Shown one piece after another: positions 1 through 7,263 of a stretch of DNA of 22,318 nt (the first letter of the stretch is position 1; every line of letters begins with the position of its first letter). Origin of the DNA: Cycloclasticus sp. (GTDB lineage: Bacteria > Pseudomonadota > Gammaproteobacteria > Methylococcales > Cycloclasticaceae); NCBI GenBank assembly GCA_018066825.1, contig JAGPVU010000073.1, positions 1 through 22,318 of the forward strand. The letters run 5' to 3'. The notes under the pieces are model-generated. The model was not told the DNA's origin. It saw only the letters and a list, made by a program, of their open reading frames with translations, and did not search any database. A program made the position numbers and the translations under genes.

Positions 1-1452
1 AGGGACAATCTCGTTAGACACCCCTTCTACGTCATATTTGAACGCCACAAAGGGAGAAACCGATGCCACATTAAACAGTGCCGCCTCATAGGTAAGCGAC
101 TGCTTAACCTGAAAGCCCCAAAAGTTATCGGTTACCTGGGGGTTAAATACCGTTCTAAAATCATTAGGACCAAGCGAAATTAAGTGTTCATTCTTTTTAG
201 GTAAGCCATCCACCCAGCCATAAGCCACTTCCAATAAGGTGCTATTTGCGTCAGCATTCATAAAGCCAACACCCCAAATACGTTGAAAGGTCATTTGTAA
301 CTGATGTCTATCCACTAAGTCATAACCTTTAACCCTATCACCATTTAGGCATCCTCCACAATTGACACCAATGCCTAAACCGTTTAGTACGGGTGCCGTC
401 ATTTGAATGGGCGCATCTTTACGTACATGGTATTCACCTGCGATCACCCAACCTTCAATATTGGTATTAAATGACACGCCTAAACGCTCGATATTCTCTA
501 CATATTCAAGAAAATACTGCCCCTCACCAAAAATGGTTGAAATCATCGGCACGTGATCGTGTAGATTTTGGTAATACAAGGCGATTTCACTGCCGTTAAA
601 CAAACTCGGGAAAAACTTTCTAACCGCTATACCGTACTGCCCGCCTTTTGCCCATTTAGAGCCTACTTGAACCAAAGCACCACCAACTAAGCCACAATGT
701 GGGCCATCGTGAGAGAAACACCCACCGTCTATAACGCCGTTACCCGCATCATCAAAACCACCGCCTTTACCTGCGCCATCTAAGGTTGTAAAAAATCCAC
801 CGGCAGGGTCCAGTTCAATCGGATCAAAGTCAAATAAATAAAAGGTTTCTACTGTCCAATCATCATTTACGTTCCAAGATACATAGGCCGCATTAGTACC
901 AATAAAGGCATCTTTAAGTGCGCGGCCGGGTTGTCTTAATTTATTTAGATCAACCGTATTAATGTCGTTAATGGAGCCTTGGATAAAGGTATTTTCACCC
1001 CAGCTGATCACTTGCTTACCCAACCTGATATTGACTTGATCGTTATCACCAAAGTAGCCATACACAAAGGCATCGGTAATCGCGCCTTCTGTCACCAGCT
1101 TATCACGGCTGTCTTTTGCTAATTTTTCTTGATCGTAAGCGTTGTCGTAAAAATAGTTGCCGCGAACCAGTAAACCAACATTCCTAAAGTCTAGCGCTAA
1201 GGTGCTGGAACCGCGAATGGCGTTACTAAAGATATCGCCGGCATCTTTAAAGTTACGGTTACCATAGGCTTGCATATTATCGGTATCCGCATCTTCAGTA
1301 CGCATTGCAATACCGTAAGTTAAATCGGTATCAAACGACCCTTTGAGTTCACCGTGATGAAAGCTGAATGCGTGAGCCAGTGTTCCTTGCGCTATCAAAA
1401 GCACAAAGGCCACCAAGCCAGCACCCGTTTTGAAAAACGAATGTTTCTTCAT
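1..1452 (-). CDS. DUF1302-family outer membrane protein, partial (C-terminus off left edge)
   Basis: The frame starts with ATG at 1452 and stays open to base 1, giving 484 visible residues. A purine-rich site (AAGGAG) lies about 7 nt before the ATG. Residues 1-28 form a signal peptide (KKHSFFK, hydrophobic core, then AHA). The mature part matches my knowledge of DUF1302 (PF06980): an N-terminal SFDTDLTYGIAMRTED segment (39-54), LRLGKQ-like 'IRLGKQVISWGENTFIQG' (142-159), then INTVDLNKLRQPG (164-176) and the later ALYYQNLHDHVPMIS (291-305). Such proteins are predicted outer-membrane beta-barrels, often found near DUF1329 and RND genes and in strains using hydrophobic substrates; the substrate is unknown. 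Oddities are a glycine/aspartate-rich insert (216-244) and two cysteine pairs, C245/C253 and C365/C368. The gene is transcribed away from the 200-residue membrane protein. Family assignment is firm and function is not. Confidence 0.85.
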   Translation of the reverse strand, partial: MKKHSFFKTGAGLVAFVLLIAQGTLAHAFSFHHGELKGSFDTDLTYGIAMRTEDADTDNMQAYGNRNFKDAGDIFSNAIRGSSTLALDFRNVGLLVRGNYFYDNAYDQEKLAKDSRDKLVTEGAITDAFVYGYFGDNDQVNIRLGKQVISWGENTFIQGSINDINTVDLNKLRQPGRALKDAFIGTNAAYVSWNVNDDWTVETFYLFDFDPIELDPAGGFFTTLDGAGKGGGFDDAGNGVIDGGCFSHDGPHCGLVGGALVQVGSKWAKGGQYGIAVRKFFPSLFNGSEIALYYQNLHDHVPMISTIFGEGQYFLEYVENIERLGVSFNTNIEGWVIAGEYHVRKDAPIQMTAPVLNGLGIGVNCGGCLNGDRVKGYDLVDRHQLQMTFQRIWGVGFMNADANSTLLEVAYGWVDGLPKKNEHLISLGPNDFRTVFNPQVTDNFWGFQVKQSLTYEAALFNVASVSPFVAFKYDVEGVSNEIVP

Positions 1453-1814
1453 AGATTTCTCCTTCTTTTATAAATTATTTTTTTACGCCTTCTATCTGAC
1501 GCTGCACCAAACTTACTCCTATAATTTAGTTACGGCAAAGATTAAATAGCTTATAAAGTGCGCGAAATCATTTTATTGTGTACGCTTATTGCTTAGATAA
1601 AACATGAAATAATTCTTTAACCATTTAAAAACAATAAGTTACAAGAGGAATTCACTGTCTTAAACAAAGCCCACTAAGCTCAATAATTTGTCTCTTTAAA
1701 CGGACAGGTGTTGCTAACATGTTACAACCCCTACAATTTAGCTACGCCTGTTTACTTTGCTTAGAAAGGGCAACGGCATTTTTTATCAACATCAATTAGT
1801 CTTGAGTACTCAAT
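1453..1814. other. Divergent intergenic region
   Basis: This 362-bp AT-rich gap separates the DUF1302 gene from the plus-strand membrane-protein gene and must hold promoters for both. I see no convincing -35/-10 pair for the minus strand. For the plus strand there is a TACAAT (1732-1737) preceded by TTGCTA (1711-1716), but the spacing is only 15 nt. A near-perfect palindrome at 1710-1728 overlaps that possible -35. No RNA gene or credible small gene was found. Confidence 0.5.
1710..1728. promoter_or_regulatory. Imperfect palindrome, possible operator
   Basis: The core TAACATGTTA (1715-1724) is a perfect 10-bp palindrome flanked by GTTG on the left and CAAC on the right, with one extra C on the left side. 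It overlaps a weak candidate -35 for the downstream plus-strand gene. No regulator gene is adjacent, so a role as an operator is only inference. Confidence 0.25.
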
Positions 1815-2417
1815 ATGCACATTAAAACGATGCTTTTAACCGTCAGCGTCACCTCAATTATTATCTTTTTGTCCGTTTGGCTGTTTCTAAATAGTTTGCT
1901 GGCTACGTTTGGTTTAGCCGCCACCTCGATACATACGTTAAAAAACCTGTACGCATCACAAAGCGTCGTTAATCAAATGAAACAACGGCATCAAGTAAAA
2001 AAGCGAAATCTAACTACCGCTTTTACTAAACGCTCAGCTAAAAAAATCGCGTCCACCGCCCTAGCCGCAGCAACGATTGGTACGGTTGCCGTTGCCATCA
2101 CTATGGTTAGCCTTGAGGTATCGGATTATTGCGAGCAAAAAAAATCATTGCACGAAGATGAAACTATTTTGTACGCGACAGACTCGACGTTTGATTTTGA
2201 CCAATGCATCCATGACGGCCAAGAGGACTCTAAACGACTGTGGCAACAAGTGATGGAGTCGACCAACAACTCCGTTAACCAAGCACTCAATGCACCCATA
2301 GAATTAAGCGACCAAGCATGGCTAGGTATTAAACAGGCTTTCCAACGCGCCATTAACACCACTAATCAGGCAAGCAATGACTTATGGGAGTCAACTCAAC
2401 ACTGGCTGTCCCGTTAA
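1815..2417 (+). CDS. Unrecognised two-helix membrane protein
   Basis: I do not recognise the family of this 200-residue protein. A hydrophobic segment at 7-36 is followed by a strongly basic linker (54-77, rich in K and R), then a second hydrophobic segment at about 79-102. The C-terminal half (103-200) is soluble-looking, acidic at first (DEDET-type run near 114-130) and then rich in N, Q, S and W. It has two cysteines, C106 and C131. If the basic linker is cytoplasmic, both termini would face the periplasm, and C106/C131 could form a disulfide. The start ATG has only a weak GAG-type site about 8 nt upstream. It stands alone on the plus strand and ends about 40 bp before a bidirectional terminator. 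Coding status is supported by the long frame and by the membrane topology pattern. Confidence 0.7.
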   Translation: MHIKTMLLTVSVTSIIIFLSVWLFLNSLLATFGLAATSIHTLKNLYASQSVVNQMKQRHQVKKRNLTTAFTKRSAKKIASTALAAATIGTVAVAITMVSLEVSDYCEQKKSLHEDETILYATDSTFDFDQCIHDGQEDSKRLWQQVMESTNNSVNQALNAPIELSDQAWLGIKQAFQRAINTTNQASNDLWESTQHWLSR

Positions 2418-2454
2418 GGCAGACTTAAAATTATTGACACTTTCTAACACCCAT

Positions 2455-2490
2455 AAAAAAACCCTGTCGCATCAGTACAGGGATTTTTTT
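2455..2490. terminator. Bidirectional rho-independent terminator
   Basis: The stem CCCTGT (2462-2467) pairs with ACAGGG (2477-2482) around a 9-nt loop. It is flanked by a run of seven A on the left and by ATTTTTTT on the right. Read on either strand, the hairpin is followed by a U tract. It therefore ends the rpsU-rpoD-tRNA transcript on the minus strand and the membrane-protein gene on the plus strand. Confidence 0.85.
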
Positions 2491-2492
2491 AA

Positions 2493-2569
2493 TGGTGGGC
2501 CTTGAAGGACTTGAACCTTCGACCAATGGATTATGAGTCCACTGCTCTAACCAACTGAGCTAAAGGCCC
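2493..2569 (-). tRNA. ileX: tRNA-Ile2 (anticodon CAU, lysidine-type)
   Basis: The 77-nt minus-strand cloverleaf has a GGGCCTT/AAGGCCC acceptor stem, a GCTC/GAGC D stem, an anticodon arm GTGGA-CTCATAA-TCCAT, a GAAGG/CCTTC T stem, discriminator A and an encoded CCA. The anticodon is CAU. It could be elongator tRNA-Met or the minor tRNA-Ile2, whose C34 is changed to lysidine by TilS so that it reads AUA. I favour Ile2 because E. coli ileX lies in the same rpoD neighbourhood and shares a G/C-rich GGCC acceptor start. Only 7 nt separate its 5' end from the rpoD stop codon, and no promoter of its own is visible, so it is probably cut from the rpoD transcript. Confidence 0.85.
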
Positions 2570-2576
2570 ATAGTGA

Positions 2577-4379
2577 TTAATCTGACGTGTCAATAAAACT
2601 ACGTAGATGTTCTGTACGAGACGGATGACGCAATTTACGCAAAGCTTTTGCTTCAATTTGACGAATTCTTTCACGTGTAACGTCAAACTGTTTGCCCACT
2701 TCTTCTAGCGTATGATCGGTATTCATATTAATACCAAAGCGCATTCTTATCACTTTGGCTTCTCGCGCGGTTAAACCGGCTAGCACTTCTTGCGTCGATT
2801 CTCTTAAGCTTTCTATTGTAGCCGAATCCACTGGAGAAACAGCATTGGCATCTTCAATAAAATCACCCAAACTCGAATCATCGTCATCGCCAATGGGTGT
2901 ACCCATGGAAATAGGCTCTTTGGCAATCTTAAGCACTTTACGGACTTTATCTTCTGGCATTTCCATTTCTATTGCCAACTCTTCAGGCGTGGCTTCACGG
3001 CCTTTTTCTTGCAGAATTTGACGCGATATACGGTTCAGTTTATTGATCGTTTCGATCATATGCACAGGGATACGAATGGTTCTGGCTTGATCGGCGATTG
3101 AGCGCGTAATAGCCTGGCGAATCCACCAAGTTGCATAGGTTGAGAACTTATAGCCGCGACGGTATTCAAATTTATCAACCGCTTTCATTAAACCGATATT
3201 GCCTTCTTGAATAAGGTCTAAGAATTGTAGACCACGGTTGGTGTATTTTTTTGCAATCGAAATAACAAGACGTAAATTAGCCTCTACCATTTCTCTTTTC
3301 GCACGACGCATTTTGGCTTCGCCAATCGATAAGTGACGGTTAATGTCCTTAATTTCTGTCGTTGCTAACTTACTTTCTTTTTCAACTAACGCTAACCTTA
3401 ATTGTGCTTTTCGAATATCGCCAATGTTGGCTTCGATTAACGGTACAAAGTCTGCATCTGTCTTTAGATGCGCATCAAGCCAGTCGGGGCTGCTTTCATT
3501 TTTGATAAAGCCCTCTAGGAATACTTTACGCGGCATTTTGGCCTGCTTAACACAAATATCAATAATGGTTTTTTCTTGCGCTCTAACAAAGTCAACTCGC
3601 TCACGCATAATGCCTGTAAGCAAAACAAAAAAGCGCGGTGTTAACTTAATCGCCATAAATAATAAGGCTAATTCGTCAAACTCTTTTTGCGTTTTATCAG
3701 AGCCGTAGCCGTGCTTATCAAAGGTTTTAGTGCATGCTTTGTATTTAGCAATAATTTCATCCACGCGCACTTGGACATCGGCCACGGTGATATCTGGAAT
3801 CACTTCCGCATCCTCATCTTTCGCTGCTGCGGGTTGTGTGTAGTCGTAATCATCTTCTAAATCGACAAAATCCGGCATGTAATCCATTAGCCGTAATTCA
3901 TCATTTTTAATTTTTTCAAAAACGCTAAAGAACGCCTCAACGACCGCAGGAAAACGAACGATCGCGGACAACATTTCGTTTTGACCTTCTTCGATACGTT
4001 TGGCGATATCTAGCTCACCCTGCCTTGTTAACAAGCCAACGGTACCCATTTCACGCATGTACATGCGTACAGGATCAGTTGTTCGACCCAGCTCTTTATC
4101 AACGGTTGCTAATGCGACAGCGGCTACTTCAGCAGCAGCCGAATCGTCAACTGTGTCTGCAGCTGTGCCGTCTGATACGGTGTCAGACTCAGGTGCAGTT
4201 TCGTGCACACCGATCCCCATATCGGAAATCATACTAATGATTTCTTCAATTCGCTCAGGCTCTACATCTTGCGGCAGATGATCGTTAACTTCCGCATAGG
4301 TCAAATAGCCTTGCTCGTGCCCTTTGGCAATAAGCAATTTTATTTTAGAAGCCTGTTCTTGCTGCTGTTCTTTATCCAT
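2577..4379 (-). CDS. rpoD: RNA polymerase sigma factor RpoD (sigma-70)
   Basis: The 600-residue protein is the housekeeping sigma factor that directs RNA polymerase to -35/-10 promoters. Region 1.1 covers about 1-80, followed by an alanine/aspartate-rich linker, and region 1.2 is TTDPVRMYMREMGTVGLLTR (100-119). A long non-conserved region with an acidic run (DLEDDYDY, 173-180) spans about 135-355. Region 2 begins near 363 with NLRLVISIAKKYTNRGLQFL, includes the -10-recognising YKFSTYATWWIRQAI (410-424) and continues into RTIRIPVHMIETINK. Region 3 lies at about 450-530. Region 4 has the -35-binding helix-turn-helix TLEEVGKQFDVTRERIRQIE (557-576), and the protein ends in the typical LRHPSRTEHLRSF. 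A GGAA site precedes the ATG. It is the last protein gene of the rpsU-yqeY-dnaG-rpoD operon, 88 nt after dnaG. E. coli RpoD is 613 residues. Confidence 0.98.
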   Translation of the reverse strand: MDKEQQQEQASKIKLLIAKGHEQGYLTYAEVNDHLPQDVEPERIEEIISMISDMGIGVHETAPESDTVSDGTAADTVDDSAAAEVAAVALATVDKELGRTTDPVRMYMREMGTVGLLTRQGELDIAKRIEEGQNEMLSAIVRFPAVVEAFFSVFEKIKNDELRLMDYMPDFVDLEDDYDYTQPAAAKDEDAEVIPDITVADVQVRVDEIIAKYKACTKTFDKHGYGSDKTQKEFDELALLFMAIKLTPRFFVLLTGIMRERVDFVRAQEKTIIDICVKQAKMPRKVFLEGFIKNESSPDWLDAHLKTDADFVPLIEANIGDIRKAQLRLALVEKESKLATTEIKDINRHLSIGEAKMRRAKREMVEANLRLVISIAKKYTNRGLQFLDLIQEGNIGLMKAVDKFEYRRGYKFSTYATWWIRQAITRSIADQARTIRIPVHMIETINKLNRISRQILQEKGREATPEELAIEMEMPEDKVRKVLKIAKEPISMGTPIGDDDDSSLGDFIEDANAVSPVDSATIESLRESTQEVLAGLTAREAKVIRMRFGINMNTDHTLEEVGKQFDVTRERIRQIEAKALRKLRHPSRTEHLRSFIDTSD

Positions 4380-4390
4380 GTGTTTTCCAG

Positions 4391-4423
4391 TGTGCTGAGC
4401 ACAAAATTATGTTCCGTAGAACA
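4391..4423 (-). promoter_or_regulatory. Tandem RNA hairpins in the dnaG-rpoD spacer
   Basis: On the minus-strand RNA, UGUUC-UACG-GAACA (4423-4410) forms a 5-bp stem closed by a C(UACG)G loop of the very stable UNCG class. About 6 nt later UGUGC-UCA-GCACA (4403-4391) forms a second 5-bp stem that ends just before the rpoD ribosome-binding region. The first hairpin is followed by UAAUUUU, which is too short and broken for a strong terminator. Possible roles are mRNA processing, stability, or tuning of rpoD translation. The function is inferred from position only. Confidence 0.4.
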
Positions 4424-4467
4424 GGGTATTTTAGCAGGTATTTGTAATTTATCTACGTACGCCTATA

Positions 4468-6186
4468 CTATTTAATTAATTCCCTTAATTCTGTTCGCTC
4501 TGTCTCATTTAAATCATTTGATTTGGCTAATAAAGCATCTAGTCGGCTTTTTTTAGCCTGCTCTTTTAAGCGCTCTATAGCCCCTAAAAATTCGTGTTCT
4601 GATAGCTCCCCTTCAATAAGCTTTTCTTCAGCAAACAGCGCCTTAATTGTTCGTTCATTTTCGTCACCACGAAATCGCTCTAGCAATATCGCCGAACTAA
4701 CAGCCCCACTATCACCAGCGAGTAATAAAACCCGTTTCAACACCGCCATCCCCGGCACGTCCACTGTTAACCACTGCTCATTTAAGTCAATTTGGCCAGC
4801 CAACTGTGGCTCGTGTAATACACTAGTGATTAAGTGCCGAATGGCTGATGGGCTTTTTTTGCCGCTTTGACGCCGTGTTTTCACGCCACGCGCAGAAGAA
4901 AAGCCTCTTGGACTGGCGCCGCCTAACTGACTGACGTTGGCGAGTTGTTTTTTCATCATGTCGGCAAAAGCACCTGCTGGAATCGTGTCCAATAGGGGTC
5001 GAGCTTGTTCCAACATAGCCGCTCGTCCTTCCATGCTATCTAGCGTGTGTTCATTACCAAGGTAGTCAAAAAAATACGTCGATAAGGGCGTCGCATTATC
5101 TATCAATTGTTCAAAATAGGCGGCACCATTATCACCCACCAAACTGTCGGGGTCTTGGCCCGCAGGCAACGATAATACTTTAATTTGTCGACCGCTTCGT
5201 AACGCCGGCAAGGCGTTAACGACAGCCCGCCAACTGGCTTTTTGACCGGCAGAATCACCGTCCATGCAAATAACTAACTCTGATACGGAGCGAAATAATA
5301 AATCTATATGTTCCCGTGTTATCGCCGTACCTAGTGCAGCCACCGAGTTAGTGATCCCTTGCTGATGCAGCGATATAACATCTAAATACCCTTCAACTAA
5401 AAGTAGCCGCTGTAGTTTGCTCGATGCTTTTAATGCTTCAAATAAACCATACACCTCACGTCCTTTGTGAAATAACGGTGTTTCGGGCGAGTTCAGGTAC
5501 TTGGGTTCGGCGTCGTCCATCACTCGTCCACCAAAGCCTATCGTTTGGCCTCGCTTATTTCGAATGGGAAACATAATTCGCTCACGAAAACGATCATAGG
5601 TTTTTTTATTATCATTACTGACAATCAAGCCTAGTTCACGCAAGTCTGCCAATGACCCTTCCGTTTTACCTAAGGCCGACATAAGATTATCCCAACCCGT
5701 TGGTGCATAACCTAGCTGAAAAGTTTTTGCCGTTTCACCGCTTAAGCCTCTACCTTGCAAATACTCACTCGCCCGTTGTGACGTTTTATGGCTGCGTAAC
5801 TGTTGTTGATAAAACTGACTGGCGTCTTCGTTCATCTGCAACAGCGGGCTTAAGTCACGTTTTGGTTTATCGCTAATAACCCCTTGTTCGCGAATAACCT
5901 CTACGCCGGCGCGGCTGGCGAGCTCTTCAACTGCTTCGACAAAGTCTAAATGGCTGTAGTCCATTAAAAAACCAATCGCCGAGCCACTCACACCACAACC
6001 GAAGCAGTGATAAAACTGTTTGTCTTGGCTGACTGTGAAACTGGGGGTTTTTTCGTTATGAAACGGGCAGCACGCGGAATAGTTCGCGCCTTTTTTCTTT
6101 AAGGGAAGCAAACTATCGATCACGTCGACCACATCGGTACGTGCCAATAAGTCATCAATAAAGTGTTGTGAAATTCGACCTGACAT
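4468..6186 (-). CDS. dnaG: DNA primase DnaG
   Basis: DnaG makes the RNA primers for replication and is recruited by the DnaB helicase. The frame extends to a TTG at 6207, but the ATG at 6186 is the better start. It gives the family-typical MSGRISQHFIDDLL opening and a 572-residue product (E. coli 581), and every key residue then takes its E. coli number. The CHC2 zinc ligands are C40, H43, C61 and C64. The TOPRIM acidic residues are E265 (LLVEGYLDV) and D309/D311 (CMDGDSAG). The RNA-polymerase basic patch region includes RFRERIMFPIRNKRG (about 199-213). The C-terminal ~140 residues are the less conserved DnaB-binding domain, here ending in a charged helix. It sits between the yqeY-like gene (about 135 nt upstream) and rpoD (88 nt downstream) in the macromolecular synthesis operon. 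Ribosome-site support is weak for both starts. Confidence 0.97.
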   Translation of the reverse strand: MSGRISQHFIDDLLARTDVVDVIDSLLPLKKKGANYSACCPFHNEKTPSFTVSQDKQFYHCFGCGVSGSAIGFLMDYSHLDFVEAVEELASRAGVEVIREQGVISDKPKRDLSPLLQMNEDASQFYQQQLRSHKTSQRASEYLQGRGLSGETAKTFQLGYAPTGWDNLMSALGKTEGSLADLRELGLIVSNDNKKTYDRFRERIMFPIRNKRGQTIGFGGRVMDDAEPKYLNSPETPLFHKGREVYGLFEALKASSKLQRLLLVEGYLDVISLHQQGITNSVAALGTAITREHIDLLFRSVSELVICMDGDSAGQKASWRAVVNALPALRSGRQIKVLSLPAGQDPDSLVGDNGAAYFEQLIDNATPLSTYFFDYLGNEHTLDSMEGRAAMLEQARPLLDTIPAGAFADMMKKQLANVSQLGGASPRGFSSARGVKTRRQSGKKSPSAIRHLITSVLHEPQLAGQIDLNEQWLTVDVPGMAVLKRVLLLAGDSGAVSSAILLERFRGDENERTIKALFAEEKLIEGELSEHEFLGAIERLKEQAKKSRLDALLAKSNDLNETERTELRELIK

Positions 6187-6321
6187 GGTGTTGTTAACCT
6201 GACTCAACTAAGCGTTCGACACAACAATACACTAACAAGTTTCGCGCATCATGCAAATAATACAAATAGTTTGTTTCTGGAAAGTGCATACGCGATCGTA
6301 GCCGCGTTCTGAACCGCTGGT

Positions 6322-6780
6322 TTAAACCAGTTTGGCTTTAATTTTTTGACTGGCGGCACCCAGGTCGGCTCGGCCTTGTAATTGCGGACGCAGAATGGCC
6401 ATTACCTTACCCATATCCTGCATGCCTTGGGCACCGGATTCACTTATTGCTTGCCCGATCAACTGCTCAATTTCTTGCTCGTTCAGTTGTTGAGGTAAAT
6501 AAGATTGGATAACGAGTATTTCTTTTTGTTCGATGATGGACAGGTCGTCACGACCCGCCTTGTCAAATTGTTCGATTGAGTCACGGCGCTGCTTAACCAT
6601 CTTATCTAACAACAGAAGCACCTGCTGATCATCCAACAGTATCCGCTCGTCGACTTCTCGTTGTTTAATTGCTGCAAGAATAAGGCGAATGACGCCTAAC
6701 TTTTCTTTTTCTTTTGCCTTCATCGCCGCTTTCATATCCTCTTTGATACGAAGCGACAAGGTATTGATGACTTCACTCAT
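6322..6780 (-). CDS. GatB/YqeY-domain protein
   Basis: This 152-residue protein belongs to the YqeY family (PF09424), which resembles the C-terminal tRNA-binding helical domain of the amidotransferase subunit GatB. It contains the characteristic LSLRIKEDMKAAMKAKEKEK opening (8-27), a VIRLILAAIKQREVDER helix, a KQRRDSIEQFDKAGRDDL segment, and a C-terminal QGMQDMGKVMAILRPQLQGRAD stretch typical of the family. The exact biochemical role is not established, and a link to tRNA or amide chemistry is only by homology. It lies between rpsU (31 nt) and dnaG, the same place as in Pseudomonas (from memory), whereas E. coli lacks it there. No independent promoter is evident, so it is probably expressed from the rpsU promoter. 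Confidence 0.93.
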   Translation of the reverse strand: MSEVINTLSLRIKEDMKAAMKAKEKEKLGVIRLILAAIKQREVDERILLDDQQVLLLLDKMVKQRRDSIEQFDKAGRDDLSIIEQKEILVIQSYLPQQLNEQEIEQLIGQAISESGAQGMQDMGKVMAILRPQLQGRADLGAASQKIKAKLV

Positions 6781-6800
6781 GATAACTTAGCGAAGAATCG

Positions 6801-6823
6801 GGCGTAGCTGATTAGCTACGGCC
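6801..6823 (-). promoter_or_regulatory. RNA hairpin over the rpsU stop codon, possible attenuator or processing site
   Basis: The arms CGTAGCT (6803-6809) and AGCTACG (6814-6820) are perfectly complementary around a 4-nt loop, and two more G-C pairs extend the stem past one bulged base. The hairpin contains the last codons and the TAA of rpsU. It is not followed by a U tract, so it is not a classical terminator. In E. coli a partial terminator after rpsU lowers dnaG expression relative to S21. This structure could serve a similar purpose, which is inference. Confidence 0.4.
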
Positions 6824-7039
6824 GCGACGAAGATTGTTCAATGCACGACGGGTACGCGATAGGCCTTTTAAATGACGCTTTACAGCAGCTGCGGCTTTAC
6901 GCTTGCGTTCTGCAGTTGGTTTTTCATAAAACTCACGTTTACGTGATTCAGCTAATACACCAGCTCTTTCACACGTGCGTTTAAAACGACGTAAAGCAAA
7001 GTCAAAAGGTTCGTTATCTTTAACGCGTACTGACGGCAT
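6812..7039 (-). CDS. rpsU: 30S ribosomal protein S21
   Basis: The ATG at 7039 gives the conserved S21 start MPSVRVKDNEPFDFALRRFKR and a 75-residue, highly basic protein (E. coli 71). Longer in-frame extensions would cross the promoter and are rejected. A purine-rich AAGAGAGAG sequence lies just upstream of the ATG. S21 is a late-assembling protein of the 30S platform next to the anti-Shine-Dalgarno region and assists initiation. Family landmarks visible are RTCERAGVL (21-29), REFYEKPTAERKRKAAAAVKR (35-55) and an arginine-rich tail. It is the first gene of the rpsU-yqeY-dnaG-rpoD-tRNA operon and is transcribed divergently from tsaD. Confidence 0.97.
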   Translation of the reverse strand: MPSVRVKDNEPFDFALRRFKRTCERAGVLAESRKREFYEKPTAERKRKAAAAVKRHLKGLSRTRRALNNLRRGRS

Positions 7040-7085
7040 GTATTTCTCTCTCTTCTTAAATTTTAAGTTTCTATAAGGATCGCGG

Positions 7086-7114
7086 ATTATACATGGACTG
7101 CTTTTGCATGCCAA
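7086..7114 (-). promoter_or_regulatory. Strong sigma-70 promoter of the rpsU-dnaG-rpoD operon
   Basis: On the minus strand TTGGCA (7114-7109) and TATAAT (7091-7086) are separated by exactly 17 nt. The -10 is a perfect consensus and the -35 matches five of six positions. The predicted start is near 7079, leaving a leader of about 40 nt before the rpsU ATG. Since rpoD is the last protein gene, the sigma factor would transcribe its own operon. Confidence 0.8.
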
Positions 7115-7200
7115 CACTTATAATCCATCAATATACTTAGATTTTACGGCCTACTTCCTCTTTTTCATCATCCAGTTAAAAACCCGTCAGTCGTTACCAC

Positions 7201-7228
7201 CAATTTCGTCCCTATAGTTAGGTATAAT
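7201..7228 (+). promoter_or_regulatory. Possible tsaD promoter
   Basis: A consensus TATAAT lies at 7223-7228, 35 nt before the tsaD ATG. The only -35 candidate at workable spacing is a poor CAATTT (7201-7206, 16 nt). The -10 is persuasive and the -35 is not. Confidence 0.45.
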
Positions 7229-7263
7229 AGCCACGTTAACCACCGCCCACCTTAACTAAACAA

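Noticed and set aside
1719..1799. A 26-codon frame in the divergent gap before the membrane-protein gene
   Set aside because: Its ATG lies inside the palindrome, has no ribosome site, and the short peptide has no recognisable feature.
2570..2600. Consensus TTGACA at the very end of rpoD as a private tRNA-Ile2 promoter
   Set aside because: A 17-nt spacing would place the -10 inside the mature tRNA, and the sequence there (TGGGCC) does not resemble one.
3343..3708. A 121-codon open frame antisense to rpoD
   Set aside because: It is opposite the well-supported sigma-70 coding region, and the translation has low-complexity Ser/Asn/Leu composition and no family resemblance.
4203..4475. A 90-codon plus-strand frame across the rpoD start and the dnaG-rpoD gap
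   Set aside because: It overlaps both coding regions and the spacer hairpins on the opposite strand, and lacks a ribosome site or promoter.
7040..7117. N-terminal extension of S21 by 26 residues
   Set aside because: The extension would run through the -10 of the operon promoter and is absent from the S21 family; the ATG at 7039 has a good ribosome site.
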